DNA of 64,000 nucleotides from Nodosilinea sp. P-1105 (GTDB lineage: Bacteria > Cyanobacteriota > Cyanobacteriia > Phormidesmidales > Phormidesmidaceae): assembly GCF_012911975.1 (NCBI RefSeq), contig NZ_SMDQ01000027.1:1-64000 (forward strand), written 5' to 3'. A program made the position numbers and the translations under genes. The notes below the pieces were generated by a model. The model was not told the origin of the DNA. It saw only the letters and a program-made list of their open reading frames with translations, and did not search any database. Shown here piece after piece: positions 16,458 through 24,878 of this stretch (position 1 is the stretch's first letter; each line of letters begins with the position of its first letter).

Positions 16458-17357
16458 TTACTCTGTATCGGCCTGTAGCCGTTTCAGCCCCAGCCCAGCC
16501 AGAGCCACAACGATAATCAAAATCAGGAAGGTCACGGTCACCAGCGCTGCCCCATAGCCAAAGTCCAGATAGCGCATGACGGTGGCATAGATGTAAATCG
16601 ACACCATTTCCGTGGCCCCCCCAGGGCCACCGCCCGTCATCACCTGAATCAGGTCGAATATGCCAAAGGCCTGGGCAAAGCGAAACAGCATCGCAATCAA
16701 GATCTGGGGCGCAATCAGGGGCAGGGTAATCTGCCGAAAGCTTTGCCAGGGGGTAGCGCCATCAATGGAGTGGGCCTCATACAGGTCTTGGGAAATAGAC
16801 TGTAGCCCGGCCAGCAGCAAAATCGCCACAAATGACGTGGTCTTCCAGACATCAGCGGCAATCACCGATACCATGGCCCAGTTTGGATCCCCCAGCCAAT
16901 TGACCGGGTTACCAATAATTTGCAACCGCAGCAAAATATCATTCCAGACCCCAAACTCAGCATTAAAAATCCAGCGCCAGGCCAGGGCAATTAGTGCCGT
17001 CGGCAAGGCCCAGGGCAAAATGGCAATGGTACGCACCAGCCCCCGGCCTCGAAAAGCTTGATCGAGGGCCAGGGCGATAATTAACCCCAACAACAACTCA
17101 AATAACAGCGAAAAGACTGTAAAGATGGCCGTGTTGCCAATACTTTGCCAAAAGCGGCCATCCTGCATCATGCGGCCATAGTTTTCTAAACCGCTGAATT
17201 CTGGCTGCAAGTTGGTACTGAGGTTTTCGGTAAAAAAGCCCAGCCAGAACGCCCGTAAAATCGGGAAAGCATAGACCAGCAACAGCAACAGCACCGCTGG
17301 AATCACCAACATCCAGCCGGTACGCTTTTCTCGTTGTCGAATGTAGTCTTGGGTCAT
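16458..17357 (-). CDS. Carbohydrate ABC importer permease (MalF/UgpA-like)
   Basis: 299 residues and six predicted helices. The N-terminus has RTGWMLVIPAVLLLLLVYAF. The EAA loop is DGATPWQSFRQITLPLIAPQ, and the LPWALPTALIALAWRWIFN block is typical of MalF/UgpA subunits. It stands 44 bases upstream of the MalG-like gene. The stretch between it and the binding-protein gene is filled by heptamer arrays rather than a promoter-like sequence. Candidate GgtC if the importer is the osmolyte system. Confidence 0.85.
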   Translation of the reverse strand: MTQDYIRQREKRTGWMLVIPAVLLLLLVYAFPILRAFWLGFFTENLSTNLQPEFSGLENYGRMMQDGRFWQSIGNTAIFTVFSLLFELLLGLIIALALDQAFRGRGLVRTIAILPWALPTALIALAWRWIFNAEFGVWNDILLRLQIIGNPVNWLGDPNWAMVSVIAADVWKTTSFVAILLLAGLQSISQDLYEAHSIDGATPWQSFRQITLPLIAPQILIAMLFRFAQAFGIFDLIQVMTGGGPGGATEMVSIYIYATVMRYLDFGYGAALVTVTFLILIIVVALAGLGLKRLQADTE

Positions 17358-17371
17358 GGTTGGATCGCTAG

Positions 17372-17476
17372 GGTTTGCGGTTCACGGTTCACGGTTCACG
17401 GTTCACGGTTCACGGTTTGCGGTTTGCGGTTCACGGTTTGCGGTTCACGGTTTGCGGTTCACGGTTCACGGTTCAT
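17372..17476. repeat. GGTTYRC heptamer array, 15 units
   Basis: Fifteen uninterrupted 7-mers alternate between GGTTCAC and GGTTTGC, with GGTTCAT last. It lies inside the ABC-importer operon between binding protein and permease. Length variation between strains is likely. ORFs reading through it are repeat artefacts. Confidence 0.9.
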
Positions 17477-17492
17477 GGTTTGGGGGTCTGTC

Positions 17493-17548
17493 TTGCGCCT
17501 AACACCTTGCACCTAACACCTTGCACCTTGCACCTTGCACCTTCTACC
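17493..17548. repeat. Second heptamer array (TTGCACC/TAACACC), eight units
   Basis: Units TTGCGCC, TAACACC, TTGCACC, TAACACC, three TTGCACC and TTCTACC. The motif is unrelated to the neighbouring GGTTYRC array but has the same 7-bp period. It ends just before the stop of the binding-protein gene (17555). Confidence 0.8.
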
Positions 17549-17554
17549 TTCCCC

Positions 17555-18859
17555 TCATCCGTCTGTGCCAAGCACTCGGCGGCTTTCTCGGGCAGCGGCT
17601 TGCATGGCATTTTCTGGGGTCATTTGGTTAGTAATAGCCGCACTTAGATACCGCTGTAGGATGTCTGACAGCTGGGCATATTGGCCAATGGGTGGTCGAG
17701 GAATGGCGGTTTCAGCCACCTCCAGCAGTTGCTCAAAGTGGGGGAACTCGGCCAGCACCTCTGGATCGGTGAACAAGGCTCGGCGACTGGGAACATAGGC
17801 GTGTTCCATCACAAACGCCTTCATCGGTTCAGGGCTGGTGAAAAATTCCACCACCCGCCAGGCTTCTTCAGGGTGAGGAGTAGTGGCTGAAAGGCCAAAG
17901 CCCCATCCGCCTAAACAAGCGGCTGGTTGCTGGCCGTCGTCATGCACCATCGGCTTCAGGGCAATGTTTCCGGCCACAGGGGAACCTTCTTTGTTGGCCT
18001 CGGCCCACACATAGGGCCAGTTGCGCAGGAAGGCGGCGTTGCCATTTTCAAACTGGCGCAGGGAATCTTCCTCAAGGTAATTGGTGACGCCGCCAGGGGT
18101 AATGCCGTCGCTAATCACCTGTTTCATAAATTCAGCAGCTTTGATGCTAGCGTCTTGATCAAGCCCCACTTCCTGGGTATCGGGGTCAATCCAAAAGCCG
18201 CCAAAGCCAGCCACAATTTCCACATAATTAGTAACCAAACCCTCGTACTGAGAGCCCTGCCAGACAAAGCCCCAGTTAGTGTCAGTCTCTTCCTGAATCG
18301 CCTGTGAAGCCGCAATTAGATCGGCAAAGGTTTCTGGGGGTTCTAGCCCCACCTCTTCCAGCAAATCGGTGCGGTAGTAGAGCATGCCCATATCAGAGCG
18401 GAAGGGCATGCGATACAGGCCATCTTGATATAGCCCAGCGACCACGTCAGCATCTAAAAACTCTGATAGCTCTTCGTCGCTGACCCGGTCGGAAATATCC
18501 TCTAACCAGCCAGCGGCTGCAAACTTGGGAATCCAGACCACGTCTGAAAACACCAGGTCATAGGGAGAGTCCCCCAACAGGAAGGACGTGGTATAGAGAT
18601 CTTCCACAGCGTCTGCGGCGTTAGGCCCCCGCACCATTTCCAGCCGAATATCGGGGTTCTCCTCCATAAACTGGTTGGCCAGGGATTGCATTTGGTCTGC
18701 TTCCACAGCCCGCACCAAGAAGGAAATGGTGACTGGTTGTTGGGCCCAAACGGTCAAACCATAGGTGAGGGCAATCAGCCCACTCACCAGGGCCAGCGCC
18801 ACCCAACGAAACCGCCGTCGCCAAGCTAATGTAATGCGATTCAAGGAAAAGTTAAACAA
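17555..18859 (-). CDS. ABC importer extracellular solute-binding protein, family 1
   Basis: 434 residues. The basic N-terminus and the hydrophobic run WVALALVSGLIALTYGLTVWA form an uncleaved anchor or signal peptide, followed by VTISFLVRAVEADQMQSLAN. Typical family 1 features follow: PYDLVFSDVVWIPKFAAAGW, MPFRSDMGMLYYRTDLLEE, FENGNAAFLRNWPYVW and EAWRVVEFF. The only available start is TTG at 18859, since no ATG or GTG lies between the upstream in-frame region and the signal peptide; a start-codon sequencing error is possible. It is the first gene of the binding protein-permease-permease-ATPase operon. Resembles cyanobacterial GgtB (glucosylglycerol/sucrose/trehalose), moderate confidence. Confidence 0.82.
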   Translation of the reverse strand: MFNFSLNRITLAWRRRFRWVALALVSGLIALTYGLTVWAQQPVTISFLVRAVEADQMQSLANQFMEENPDIRLEMVRGPNAADAVEDLYTTSFLLGDSPYDLVFSDVVWIPKFAAAGWLEDISDRVSDEELSEFLDADVVAGLYQDGLYRMPFRSDMGMLYYRTDLLEEVGLEPPETFADLIAASQAIQEETDTNWGFVWQGSQYEGLVTNYVEIVAGFGGFWIDPDTQEVGLDQDASIKAAEFMKQVISDGITPGGVTNYLEEDSLRQFENGNAAFLRNWPYVWAEANKEGSPVAGNIALKPMVHDDGQQPAACLGGWGFGLSATTPHPEEAWRVVEFFTSPEPMKAFVMEHAYVPSRRALFTDPEVLAEFPHFEQLLEVAETAIPRPPIGQYAQLSDILQRYLSAAITNQMTPENAMQAAARESRRVLGTDG

Positions 18860-19272
18860 AGTCCGTAACCTGAAATCGATGTCTTCGGAATCTTCGGAAA
18901 AAGAATAAGTTGGAAAAAAGTCAGACAGGATACTGAGAAAGCTAGAAATCTCTTGTAAAAGAGTCTAGCTAGCTGTCCTGTGACTTCATCTTATTATTTA
19001 CTCAGATACTCAGCAAACCGATAATCGCGATCGCATCACATCTATCCCAGGTGTGATTTCAAAATGTTACGCGATCGCGATTTCCGTACCCACCCTCACT
19101 TCTCTAGTCTTTTTTAGCCTTGGGGTAGCAGCCCTAACCCATAGATAGAGGCGCTATCCAGAAACATCTGGGAAAGTAAAGTTAAATCAAATAGCTAGTC
19201 TTTGATGAAAATTAATTGAAGATTAGCTGCCCACGTTAGGGGGCTGTAGTTAATCATTCTTCAAAAACTTTT
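18860..19272. promoter_or_regulatory. Divergent gap between sugar importer and sigma factor
   Basis: 413 bases with no gene. It contains two HIP1 palindromes (about 19026-19035 and 19069-19080, each extended by CG or AT on both sides) and a 9-bp direct repeat, CTTCGGAAT/CTTCGGAAA, near 18882-18900. It must hold promoters for the importer operon and the sigma gene. No consensus minus-35/minus-10 pair was convincing. Confidence 0.35.
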
Positions 19273-20235
19273 ATGGCACAACATTCATCTGCCACGCAAA
19301 ACTCTGTACAGGCCTATCTCAAGGAAATTGGTCGCATTTCTCGCTTGACGCGAGAAGAGGAGATTTCCCTGGGTAAGCAGGTGCAGCAGCTAGTGCAGTT
19401 GACAGAGGTTGCTGACGAGCTAGAAGACACCCTCAGTCGCAAGCCCACCATCAACGAATGGGCCGAGGCAGCAGAGCTATCTGTGGACCAGTTACAGCAA
19501 CAGCAGCAAGATGGTGAAGCCGCCCGACTGCGCATGGTGGAGGCTAATTTGCGGCTTGTCGTGTCCATTGCCAAAAAATACACCAAGCGCAACCTCGACC
19601 TGATGGATCTGGTTCAAGAAGGAACCATTGGCCTGCACCGGGGGGTAGAAAAGTTTGACCCTACCAAAGGCTACCGCTTCTCCACCTATGCTTACTGGTG
19701 GATTCGGCAAGCCGTCACCCGCTCCATTGCCGAAAAGAGCCGTACCATTCGGCTACCGATCCACATTTTTGAAAAGCTAACCAAGATCAAGCGGGCCCAG
19801 CGCACCCTGGCTCAGGATCTAGGTCGCACCGCCACCCTAGAGGAAGTCGCAGACCACCTCGACTTACCCCTGAAGCAAGTGCGGCAGTATTTGGCCCAGT
19901 CCCAGCAGCCCATGTCTTTGAACATGGCCATGGGTGACAAAGGAGACACGGAACTGGGAGAAATGCTGGAAGACGATCAGGGGCGTTCTCCTGAAGAGTT
20001 TGCCACCCACAACAGCCTGCAACAGGACATCCTTAAAATTTTGGATCGGCTGAATCCCCAACAACGAGAAGTGCTCATTCTCCGCTTTGGGCTGGGTACC
20101 GGCGAAGGGCTCTCCCTGTCGAAAGTGGGCAAGCAACTCAATGTCAGTCGCGAGCGAGTGCGTCAAATTGAGCGAGATGCGATTAAAAAGCTGCGGTTTG
20201 CCCGACAAGACCTGCGTGCATATCTGGCTGGGTAA
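19273..20235 (+). CDS. Group 2 RNA polymerase sigma factor (sigma-70 family)
   Basis: 320 residues, the size of cyanobacterial group 2 sigmas. Region 1.2 is [20 protein letters not shown]. Region 2 has [59 protein letters not shown] (2.3-2.4) and [12 protein letters not shown]. Region 3 follows. Region 4 ends with [35 protein letters not shown] and RDAIKKLRF. Group 2 sigmas are non-essential and redirect transcription under stress, dark or nutrient limitation. Which Sig letter it corresponds to cannot be decided. Lone gene. Confidence 0.92.
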   Translation: MAQHSSATQNSVQAYLKEIGRISRLTREEEISLGKQVQQLVQLTEVADELEDTLSRKPTINEWAEAAELSVDQLQQQQQDGEAARLRMVEANLRLVVSIAKKYTKRNLDLMDLVQEGTIGLHRGVEKFDPTKGYRFSTYAYWWIRQAVTRSIAEKSRTIRLPIHIFEKLTKIKRAQRTLAQDLGRTATLEEVADHLDLPLKQVRQYLAQSQQPMSLNMAMGDKGDTELGEMLEDDQGRSPEEFATHNSLQQDILKILDRLNPQQREVLILRFGLGTGEGLSLSKVGKQLNVSRERVRQIERDAIKKLRFARQDLRAYLAG

Positions 20236-20279
20236 TAACTTCTCCCACTATGTCGATGGGATAAGGGACTTCATCTCGG

Positions 20280-20484
20280 GTGCATCCCACTTTTGCCGCC
20301 CACTCAAGAGAAGCCGCTCCGCGTCTACACCCTAAATCCCTCTCCCAGAGCGGGAGAGGGACTTTGAATCCGGCCCCCCTTCTCCCATTTTGGGAGAAGG
20401 GACTGGGGGATGTAGAGCTTGCGCTTCCCGTTCGCGAAGCGTTCCGCAGGAAAGGGTGGGCCAACTTACAAAACTGGGATGCAC
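20280..20484 (-). repeat. 205-bp MITE-like element, copy 2 (inverted relative to copy 1)
   Basis: Same length and nearly the same sequence as 242-446, on the opposite strand. It starts at GTGCATCCCACTTTTGC and ends CAAAACTGGGATGCAC, with the two internal hairpins conserved. It sits 45 bases behind the sigma-factor stop. Confidence 0.82.
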
Positions 20485-20524
20485 TCCTCCAGCTCAACCC
20501 CCTGGGAGTTTACGCTCTCACCGA

Positions 20525-20554
20525 AACATCAGTCTGGTCTACCGGACTGATGTT
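20525..20554 (+). terminator. Possible terminator hairpin after the sigma factor
   Basis: AACATCAGTC pairs perfectly with GACTGATGTT around a 10-base loop, followed by GTTACTTG, a weak U tract. Other orientation has no T run. Confidence 0.4.
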
Positions 20555-20858
20555 GTTACTTGTGATCCGCTTCAGCGAATCACCAGCAACCGCTGCGATG
20601 TTACGGGTATTTACGAAAAGTTTTACAAATAATCTACAGAGTAGATTTTTGGCTCTAAATTGGTAAAACTGAATACAGACAGATCAGTCTTGCTTGGTTG
20701 CGAGTAAGGAAGGTCCTGGTGTGTACACCCTGGGATGCTTGAGCTCCCCTCCTCTCCCCCCCAAGTCACTCCGTTCATCTCCAGCGCAGGAGACGGAAGT
20801 AGGGATTTTCCCGAAGGAACGCGCCTCTTTTCCATCACCACATTTGGAGGCGACTACC
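20555..20858. other. Gap before the 89-residue gene, nothing recognised
   Basis: Contains an ACAGAGTAGA/TTTGGCTC region and CTCCCCTCC-type pyrimidine runs. TTTGGAGG at its 3' end is the ribosome-binding site for the following gene. No RNA gene or long repeat recognised. Confidence 0.3.
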
Positions 20859-21128
20859 ATGACTGTAAAAACTGAGAAGCTAATCTACCAAATTCGCCAG
20901 GCTCAAAAACTAGGGCAATCTATCCTATCGTTAGCTGGATTGACTGACTTAAATATGGTCTATGCCTTTGCCACCGACACTACCCTGGTGGTTAACTGTC
21001 GCGACTACGGGTCGTTATGGCAGCTTGACGATGCCCAAATTCAACTACGCCATGCCATTACCCTGGCAGGGCTGAAGATTTCTACGATTTGGATTGAAAA
21101 GAATGGTCAGTTAGCCTATGAATTTTGA
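20859..21128 (+). CDS. Small conserved-type hypothetical protein
   Basis: 89 residues from the ATG preceded by GGAGG. The frame runs further upstream, but only through pyrimidine-rich sequence lacking coding character. The protein is a mixed alpha/beta unit: helix MTVKTEKLIYQIRQAQKLGQ, then MVYAFATDTTLVVNCRDYGS and a repetitive-looking tail LAGLKISTIWIEKNGQLAYE. No signal peptide or membrane segment. I do not recognise the family. It is convergent with the lipoprotein gene, 12 bases apart. Confidence 0.55.
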   Translation: MTVKTEKLIYQIRQAQKLGQSILSLAGLTDLNMVYAFATDTTLVVNCRDYGSLWQLDDAQIQLRHAITLAGLKISTIWIEKNGQLAYEF

Positions 21129-21140
21129 GCCAGCCAGTGT

Positions 21141-21728
21141 TCAGTTCAAAAAATAAGAGCCGTACATAATGTACTCCCCGGCCTGCAGACTGGCTTCGCT
21201 CTCATAAAAAGCCACCTCTACAGCGGTTGTTTCACCCATTTCGCTGGTTTTTGGAATCAGGCGAATATAGGGGGTTGGTGTGTCGTAAAGATTGGGAGTA
21301 TCCGTTAGGGCCAATACGTAGCCATCATCGGCACTAATCACCGTGTAATCGCTGGTTTGGCCGCTGCCCCACTGCACCTGGTTAGGGGTCACAGTCATTG
21401 GGCCAAAGGTCAACAGCACGTTACTCAGGGGCTCCCACTTCTGCACCAGATCATCCGGCAGGGGAGCCTCTGATGCTGTTGGCGCTGTGGCCGGGGCTTC
21501 GGCGGCAGGGGAATCTGGAGAGGGGTCTGAGGAGGTTGGGGTTTCGGAAGGGGCGTCTGCAGGCCCTTCTATCGGTCTTTCTGGCGGCCTTTCTGGCGGA
21601 CCGTCTGAGAAAGGAAACCACCAGCAGCCCCCTAACCCTAAGGTCAGGATGGTCAGCCCCGCCACCAAGGGACGGGTTCTGTGACGATGGAGCCTATAAC
21701 GATTGGCAGGAACAAACGATGAAGCCAT
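21141..21728 (-). CDS. Putative lipoprotein, Pro/Glu-rich linker
   Basis: 195 residues. After a basic start (NRYRLHRHRTRP) comes the hydrophobic run LVAGLTILTLGLGG and Cys (LGGC), a lipobox, so it is probably membrane-anchored by lipid. Residues about 40-90 are Pro/Glu/Ser/Ala-rich with repeats of PPERP and PEAP type, a disordered spacer. The C-terminal ~100 residues are a compact beta-rich domain (WEPLSNVLLTFGPMTVTPNQ, YTVISADDGYVLALTD, VEVAFYESEASLQAGEY). Function unknown. Confidence 0.6.
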   Translation of the reverse strand: MASSFVPANRYRLHRHRTRPLVAGLTILTLGLGGCWWFPFSDGPPERPPERPIEGPADAPSETPTSSDPSPDSPAAEAPATAPTASEAPLPDDLVQKWEPLSNVLLTFGPMTVTPNQVQWGSGQTSDYTVISADDGYVLALTDTPNLYDTPTPYIRLIPKTSEMGETTAVEVAFYESEASLQAGEYIMYGSYFLN

Positions 21729-21934
21729 TTTGAGAGCCGCCCCAGGAGCGGTCTTAATTCAGGTGCATTAGAAGCCGAGTCTGGGTAAATTATAGGCATG
21801 GTGTAGGCGATCGCCAGCGGCAAGCAGGACGCTTTGATCAGCTGGGTCAACCCACCTGACGCCTTTTAGGAAACAATTCTTAAAAGGAAATTGTTGCACT
21901 CCCCATATCAGGGGTACCACGAGGGCACTGCCTT

Positions 21935-23050
21935 ATGGCTCAAACTGCTTATCCCACCGTTGGGGTTGGGGCATTGGCAACAGAGGCTGATGTTGAACTA
22001 CGACAGGTGATCAAAACCTTCGGCCCCGATACGGCCCTACAAAACTTAAACCTGACGGTGCAGCGAGGGGAGTTTTTTAGCATTTTGGGGCCTTCTGGCT
22101 GTGGCAAAACCACTACCCTGCGCCTGATTGCTGGGTTCGAGACCCCCACCGCTGGGAATGTGATGATTCAAGGGGTGGCCATGAGCCATACCCCGCCCCA
22201 CCGCCGCCCGGTGAATACGGTATTCCAGAGCTATGCCCTGTTTGACCACATGACCGTTAAAGATAATGTTGCCTTTGGCCTCAGAATTAAGCGCATGGGG
22301 GCCGGGCAGGTGCGCGATCGCGTCGCCGATGCCTTACGTCTGGTCAAAATGGACGCCTTTGCAAATCGCTACCCCGCCCAACTATCCGGGGGGCAACAGC
22401 AGCGGGTCGCCCTGGCTCGAGCGTTGGTCAACCGTCCCGCCGTGATGTTGCTGGACGAGCCCCTGGGGGCGCTGGACTTGAAACTGCGCAAGCAAATGCA
22501 GCTAGAGTTGGCTAACCTGCACCGGCAGTTAGGCATCACATTCATTATGGTCACCCATGATCAGGAAGAAGCCCTATCCCTGTCAGACCGCATTGCGGTA
22601 ATGAACCAGGGGGAAATTGAGCAAATTGGCTCCCCCAGCGATATTTACGATCGCCCCCGTACCCCTTTTGTAGCCGACTTCATTGGCGACACTAACCTGT
22701 TGCCGGGTCAGGTAAAACAGCAAGATGCCCGCCAGGTACAGGTAGTCACCCAGAGTGGCCTACAGGTGCTGGCTAAGCCCCCTCAGCATACCCCCCCAAG
22801 TCAATCAGTGGTGGTCAGCGTGCGCCCAGAAAAAATTAACCTCAGCACCACCGCCCCCACCACAGACAGTAACTGCTACGCCGGTCAGGTCAGCCATGTC
22901 ATGTACCTGGGCACCCACATGCACTGCACCGTGCGCCTTACCTCCGGTGATGTTTTGGCGGTTCTCCAGCCCAACCGGGCCACTGGCACCATTGCCCCAG
23001 AGGCACCCGTGTACGTCCATTGGCAAGCGGAGGATTGTTTGGCTCTGTAA
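21935..23050 (+). CDS. potA: Polyamine ABC importer ATPase
   Basis: 371 residues. Walker A is GPSGCGKTT, signature LSGGQQQRVALARAL, Walker B VMLLDEPLGALD, and switch His in MVTHDQEEAL. The C-terminal TOBE domain carries DFIGDTNLLPGQV and VVSVRPEKINL, the latter typical of PotA-type (spermidine/putrescine) ATPases. A matching binding protein lies 487 bases downstream on the same strand, but no PotB/PotC permease follows within the window. PotA-like ATPases also power thiamine or iron import, so the substrate is inferred from the neighbour. Confidence 0.82.
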   Translation: MAQTAYPTVGVGALATEADVELRQVIKTFGPDTALQNLNLTVQRGEFFSILGPSGCGKTTTLRLIAGFETPTAGNVMIQGVAMSHTPPHRRPVNTVFQSYALFDHMTVKDNVAFGLRIKRMGAGQVRDRVADALRLVKMDAFANRYPAQLSGGQQQRVALARALVNRPAVMLLDEPLGALDLKLRKQMQLELANLHRQLGITFIMVTHDQEEALSLSDRIAVMNQGEIEQIGSPSDIYDRPRTPFVADFIGDTNLLPGQVKQQDARQVQVVTQSGLQVLAKPPQHTPPSQSVVVSVRPEKINLSTTAPTTDSNCYAGQVSHVMYLGTHMHCTVRLTSGDVLAVLQPNRATGTIAPEAPVYVHWQAEDCLAL

Positions 23051-23061
23051 GGCGGGAGATG

Positions 23062-23122
23062 GGGGAGATGGGGAGATGGGGAGATGGGGAGATGGGGAGA
23101 TGGGGAGATGGGGAGATGGGGA
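23062..23122. repeat. GGGGAGAT octamer tandem array
   Basis: About seven to eight GGGGAGAT units in a row, immediately after the potA stop, ending at GGGGAGGC. An 8-bp rather than 7-bp period. Slippage-prone, and the copy number in the assembly may be unreliable. Confidence 0.8.
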
Positions 23123-23400
23123 GGCAGAGCCCTGAGCGGAGTCGAAGGGTGGGGAAGGTTTTGGATTTTGGATTCGTAGGGTGGGTTAGGCGATTGGGGT
23201 TAGGGCGATCGCCTGGTCACTCAAGTCCCGCCGGAACCTACGGTCGAGGAGTGGGGCTGGTAGACGGATGAATGGGGGGATGACGTAGGGGCGGACCTGG
23301 GTGTCCGCCCGGGGGGGGAAATGGAAACGCTGGTAAACGGATGAATGAGGGATGGCGTAGGGGCAGACCTGGGTGTCCGTATTTAATTTAAATTTCCCTG
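23123..23400. repeat. Dispersed repeat block, inverted partner of 59980-60240
   Basis: Holds CCTGAGCGGAGTCGAAGG (23133-23150), the common CCTTCGACTCCGCTCAGG palindrome. A block at about 23154-23245 recurs inverted at about 60085-60193; for example GGGCGATCGCCTGGTCACTC at 23203-23222 is the exact complement of 60106-60125. It also holds the hairpin GGGCGGACctgggtGTCCGCCC (23289-23310) and a diverged copy at 23361-23380. No gene. Confidence 0.65.
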
Positions 23401-23537
23401 ACCTGGGTGCAGTTGCCAGGGTGATCAGCCGCTACTCTGGTTAAAGACTTATGGTTTCAAAGACGCATTAGCTCACCTGTATGGGTTCAGAAATCTAAGT
23501 CTGGTTAACTGGCTCCAGCTGCATTGGGGATACTACT

Positions 23538-24668
23538 ATGGCACGTTACCAACCACCACGCCTTAACCCTCGTCGCTATGGCCCCAGGCCAACCCGTAGG
23601 CGTTTCCTGCAGGGGGCCGCAGCGGCAACCGTCGGGTTAACCTTGAGCAACTGTCGGCAAAACCTGGCCGGTCCAACCGGGCAGGGGGGCGGAGATGGGG
23701 CTCTGCACATCTATACCTGGGCCAACTACACTGACGATGCCCTGGCCGCAGAATTTACCGATCGCACTGGCATTCCAGTGGTGGTTGACATTTTTGATTC
23801 CAACGAAATCATGCTGACCAAGATGCAGGCGGGGGGTGGCAGTGCCTATAGCCTGCTTTACCCGTCAGACTATATGGTGTCGGAAATGGTGGAATTGGGC
23901 ATGCTGGCCCCGATTGACCACAGCCGCCTGCAGGGGCTGGAGAATCTTAAGGCCCAGTGGCAGAACCCAGCCTACGACCCCAACAATGCCCACAGCATTC
24001 CCTTTAACTGGGGCACCACGGGCCTGCTTTACAATCGGGATGTGGTGCCCGAAGACCCCACTGACTGGGACTTTTTGTGGGACCATCAGGAGGCCCTGTC
24101 TCGCCGCATTACCCTGCTTGACGATATGCGGGAAACCCTGGGGGCAGCCCTGAAGTCGTTGGGCTATTCCTATAACACCACTGACCCGGCTGAGATTGAG
24201 GCAGCCTACCAGCGGCTGCTGGAACTCCAGCCCCACATCGCCTCGTTTCAGACCACAGGGTTTGAAAGCGAGATTTTGGCGGGGGATTTGAGCGTGGCCA
24301 TGAGCTACTCTAGCGATGCGATCGCCCTTACCCTGGAAGGGGACAATGTTGAGTTTGTGATCCCAGCCAGTGGTTCGTCTCTTTGGACTGACACCATGGC
24401 AATTCCGGCTAACGCCCCAAACCCGGAGGCCGCCTACCAGTGGATCAACTTTTTGCTGGAGCCAGAGGTGGCCCAGGCTGCCGTAGAGCGCCTATATTTT
24501 GCGACGGCCAACCAGGCGGCGTTCGAGCGCCTACCCGAGGAGATTCGTTCTAACCCTGACCTGTATCCCGACGATGATATTTTGGCCAGAAGTGAGGGAA
24601 TCCAGTCTATCGATCTGGCTAGCAACGATTTGTTTGACCAGTATTGGACCGAAATCACCAGTGCTTAG
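23538..24668 (+). CDS. potD: Polyamine ABC importer, substrate-binding lipoprotein
   Basis: 376 residues. The N-terminus RRRFLQGAAAATVGLTLSNC has both a Tat-like twin-Arg run and a lipobox with Cys39, so it is exported and lipid-anchored. Mature features of PotD/PotF proteins follow: LHIYTWANYTDDALAAEF, VDIFDSNEIMLTKMQAGG, LLYPSDYMVSEMVELGML, PFNWGTTGLLYNRDVV, AMSYSSDAIALTLEG and the spermidine-pocket Trp/Asp around SLWTDTMAIPANAPNPEAAY. It is probably co-functional with potA upstream, although repeats occupy the 487-bp gap. The permease genes are elsewhere or outside the window. Confidence 0.88.
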   Translation: MARYQPPRLNPRRYGPRPTRRRFLQGAAAATVGLTLSNCRQNLAGPTGQGGGDGALHIYTWANYTDDALAAEFTDRTGIPVVVDIFDSNEIMLTKMQAGGGSAYSLLYPSDYMVSEMVELGMLAPIDHSRLQGLENLKAQWQNPAYDPNNAHSIPFNWGTTGLLYNRDVVPEDPTDWDFLWDHQEALSRRITLLDDMRETLGAALKSLGYSYNTTDPAEIEAAYQRLLELQPHIASFQTTGFESEILAGDLSVAMSYSSDAIALTLEGDNVEFVIPASGSSLWTDTMAIPANAPNPEAAYQWINFLLEPEVAQAAVERLYFATANQAAFERLPEEIRSNPDLYPDDDILARSEGIQSIDLASNDLFDQYWTEITSA

Positions 24669-24718
24669 GCGATTTTCGAGAAAGCAGATCCCCACTTTAA
24701 GTCGGCAATCGTCGCGTT

Positions 24719-24741
24719 CGTAGGGTGGGCTGTGCCCACCA
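24719..24741. repeat. GTAGGGTGGGC palindromic repeat
   Basis: GGTGGGC pairs with GCCCACC across TGT. The same GTAGGGTGGGC family is at 38478-38499 and 39711-39726, and a related larger inverted repeat is at 36133-36210. Confidence 0.7.
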
Positions 24742-24878
24742 CTCGGTAGCTGTCAAGTCCACCCCAAACCAGAACCTCGGCACTTATAGAAAAATGGAGG
24801 GCACGGGAACCAGATAAAACCCCTTTCTTCAGGTTAGGGATACAGAATGGTTCCCATTCTGCCTTCTGCCTTTCTGTA

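Noticed and set aside
17372-17548. Possible CRISPR array
   Set aside because: Units are 7 bp without spacers. No 25-40-bp repeats with unique spacers or cas genes anywhere in the window.
17334-17798. ORFs rich in GSRFTVHG-type repeats
   Set aside because: They translate the GGTTYRC array in every frame because period 7 shifts through all frames. No real protein.
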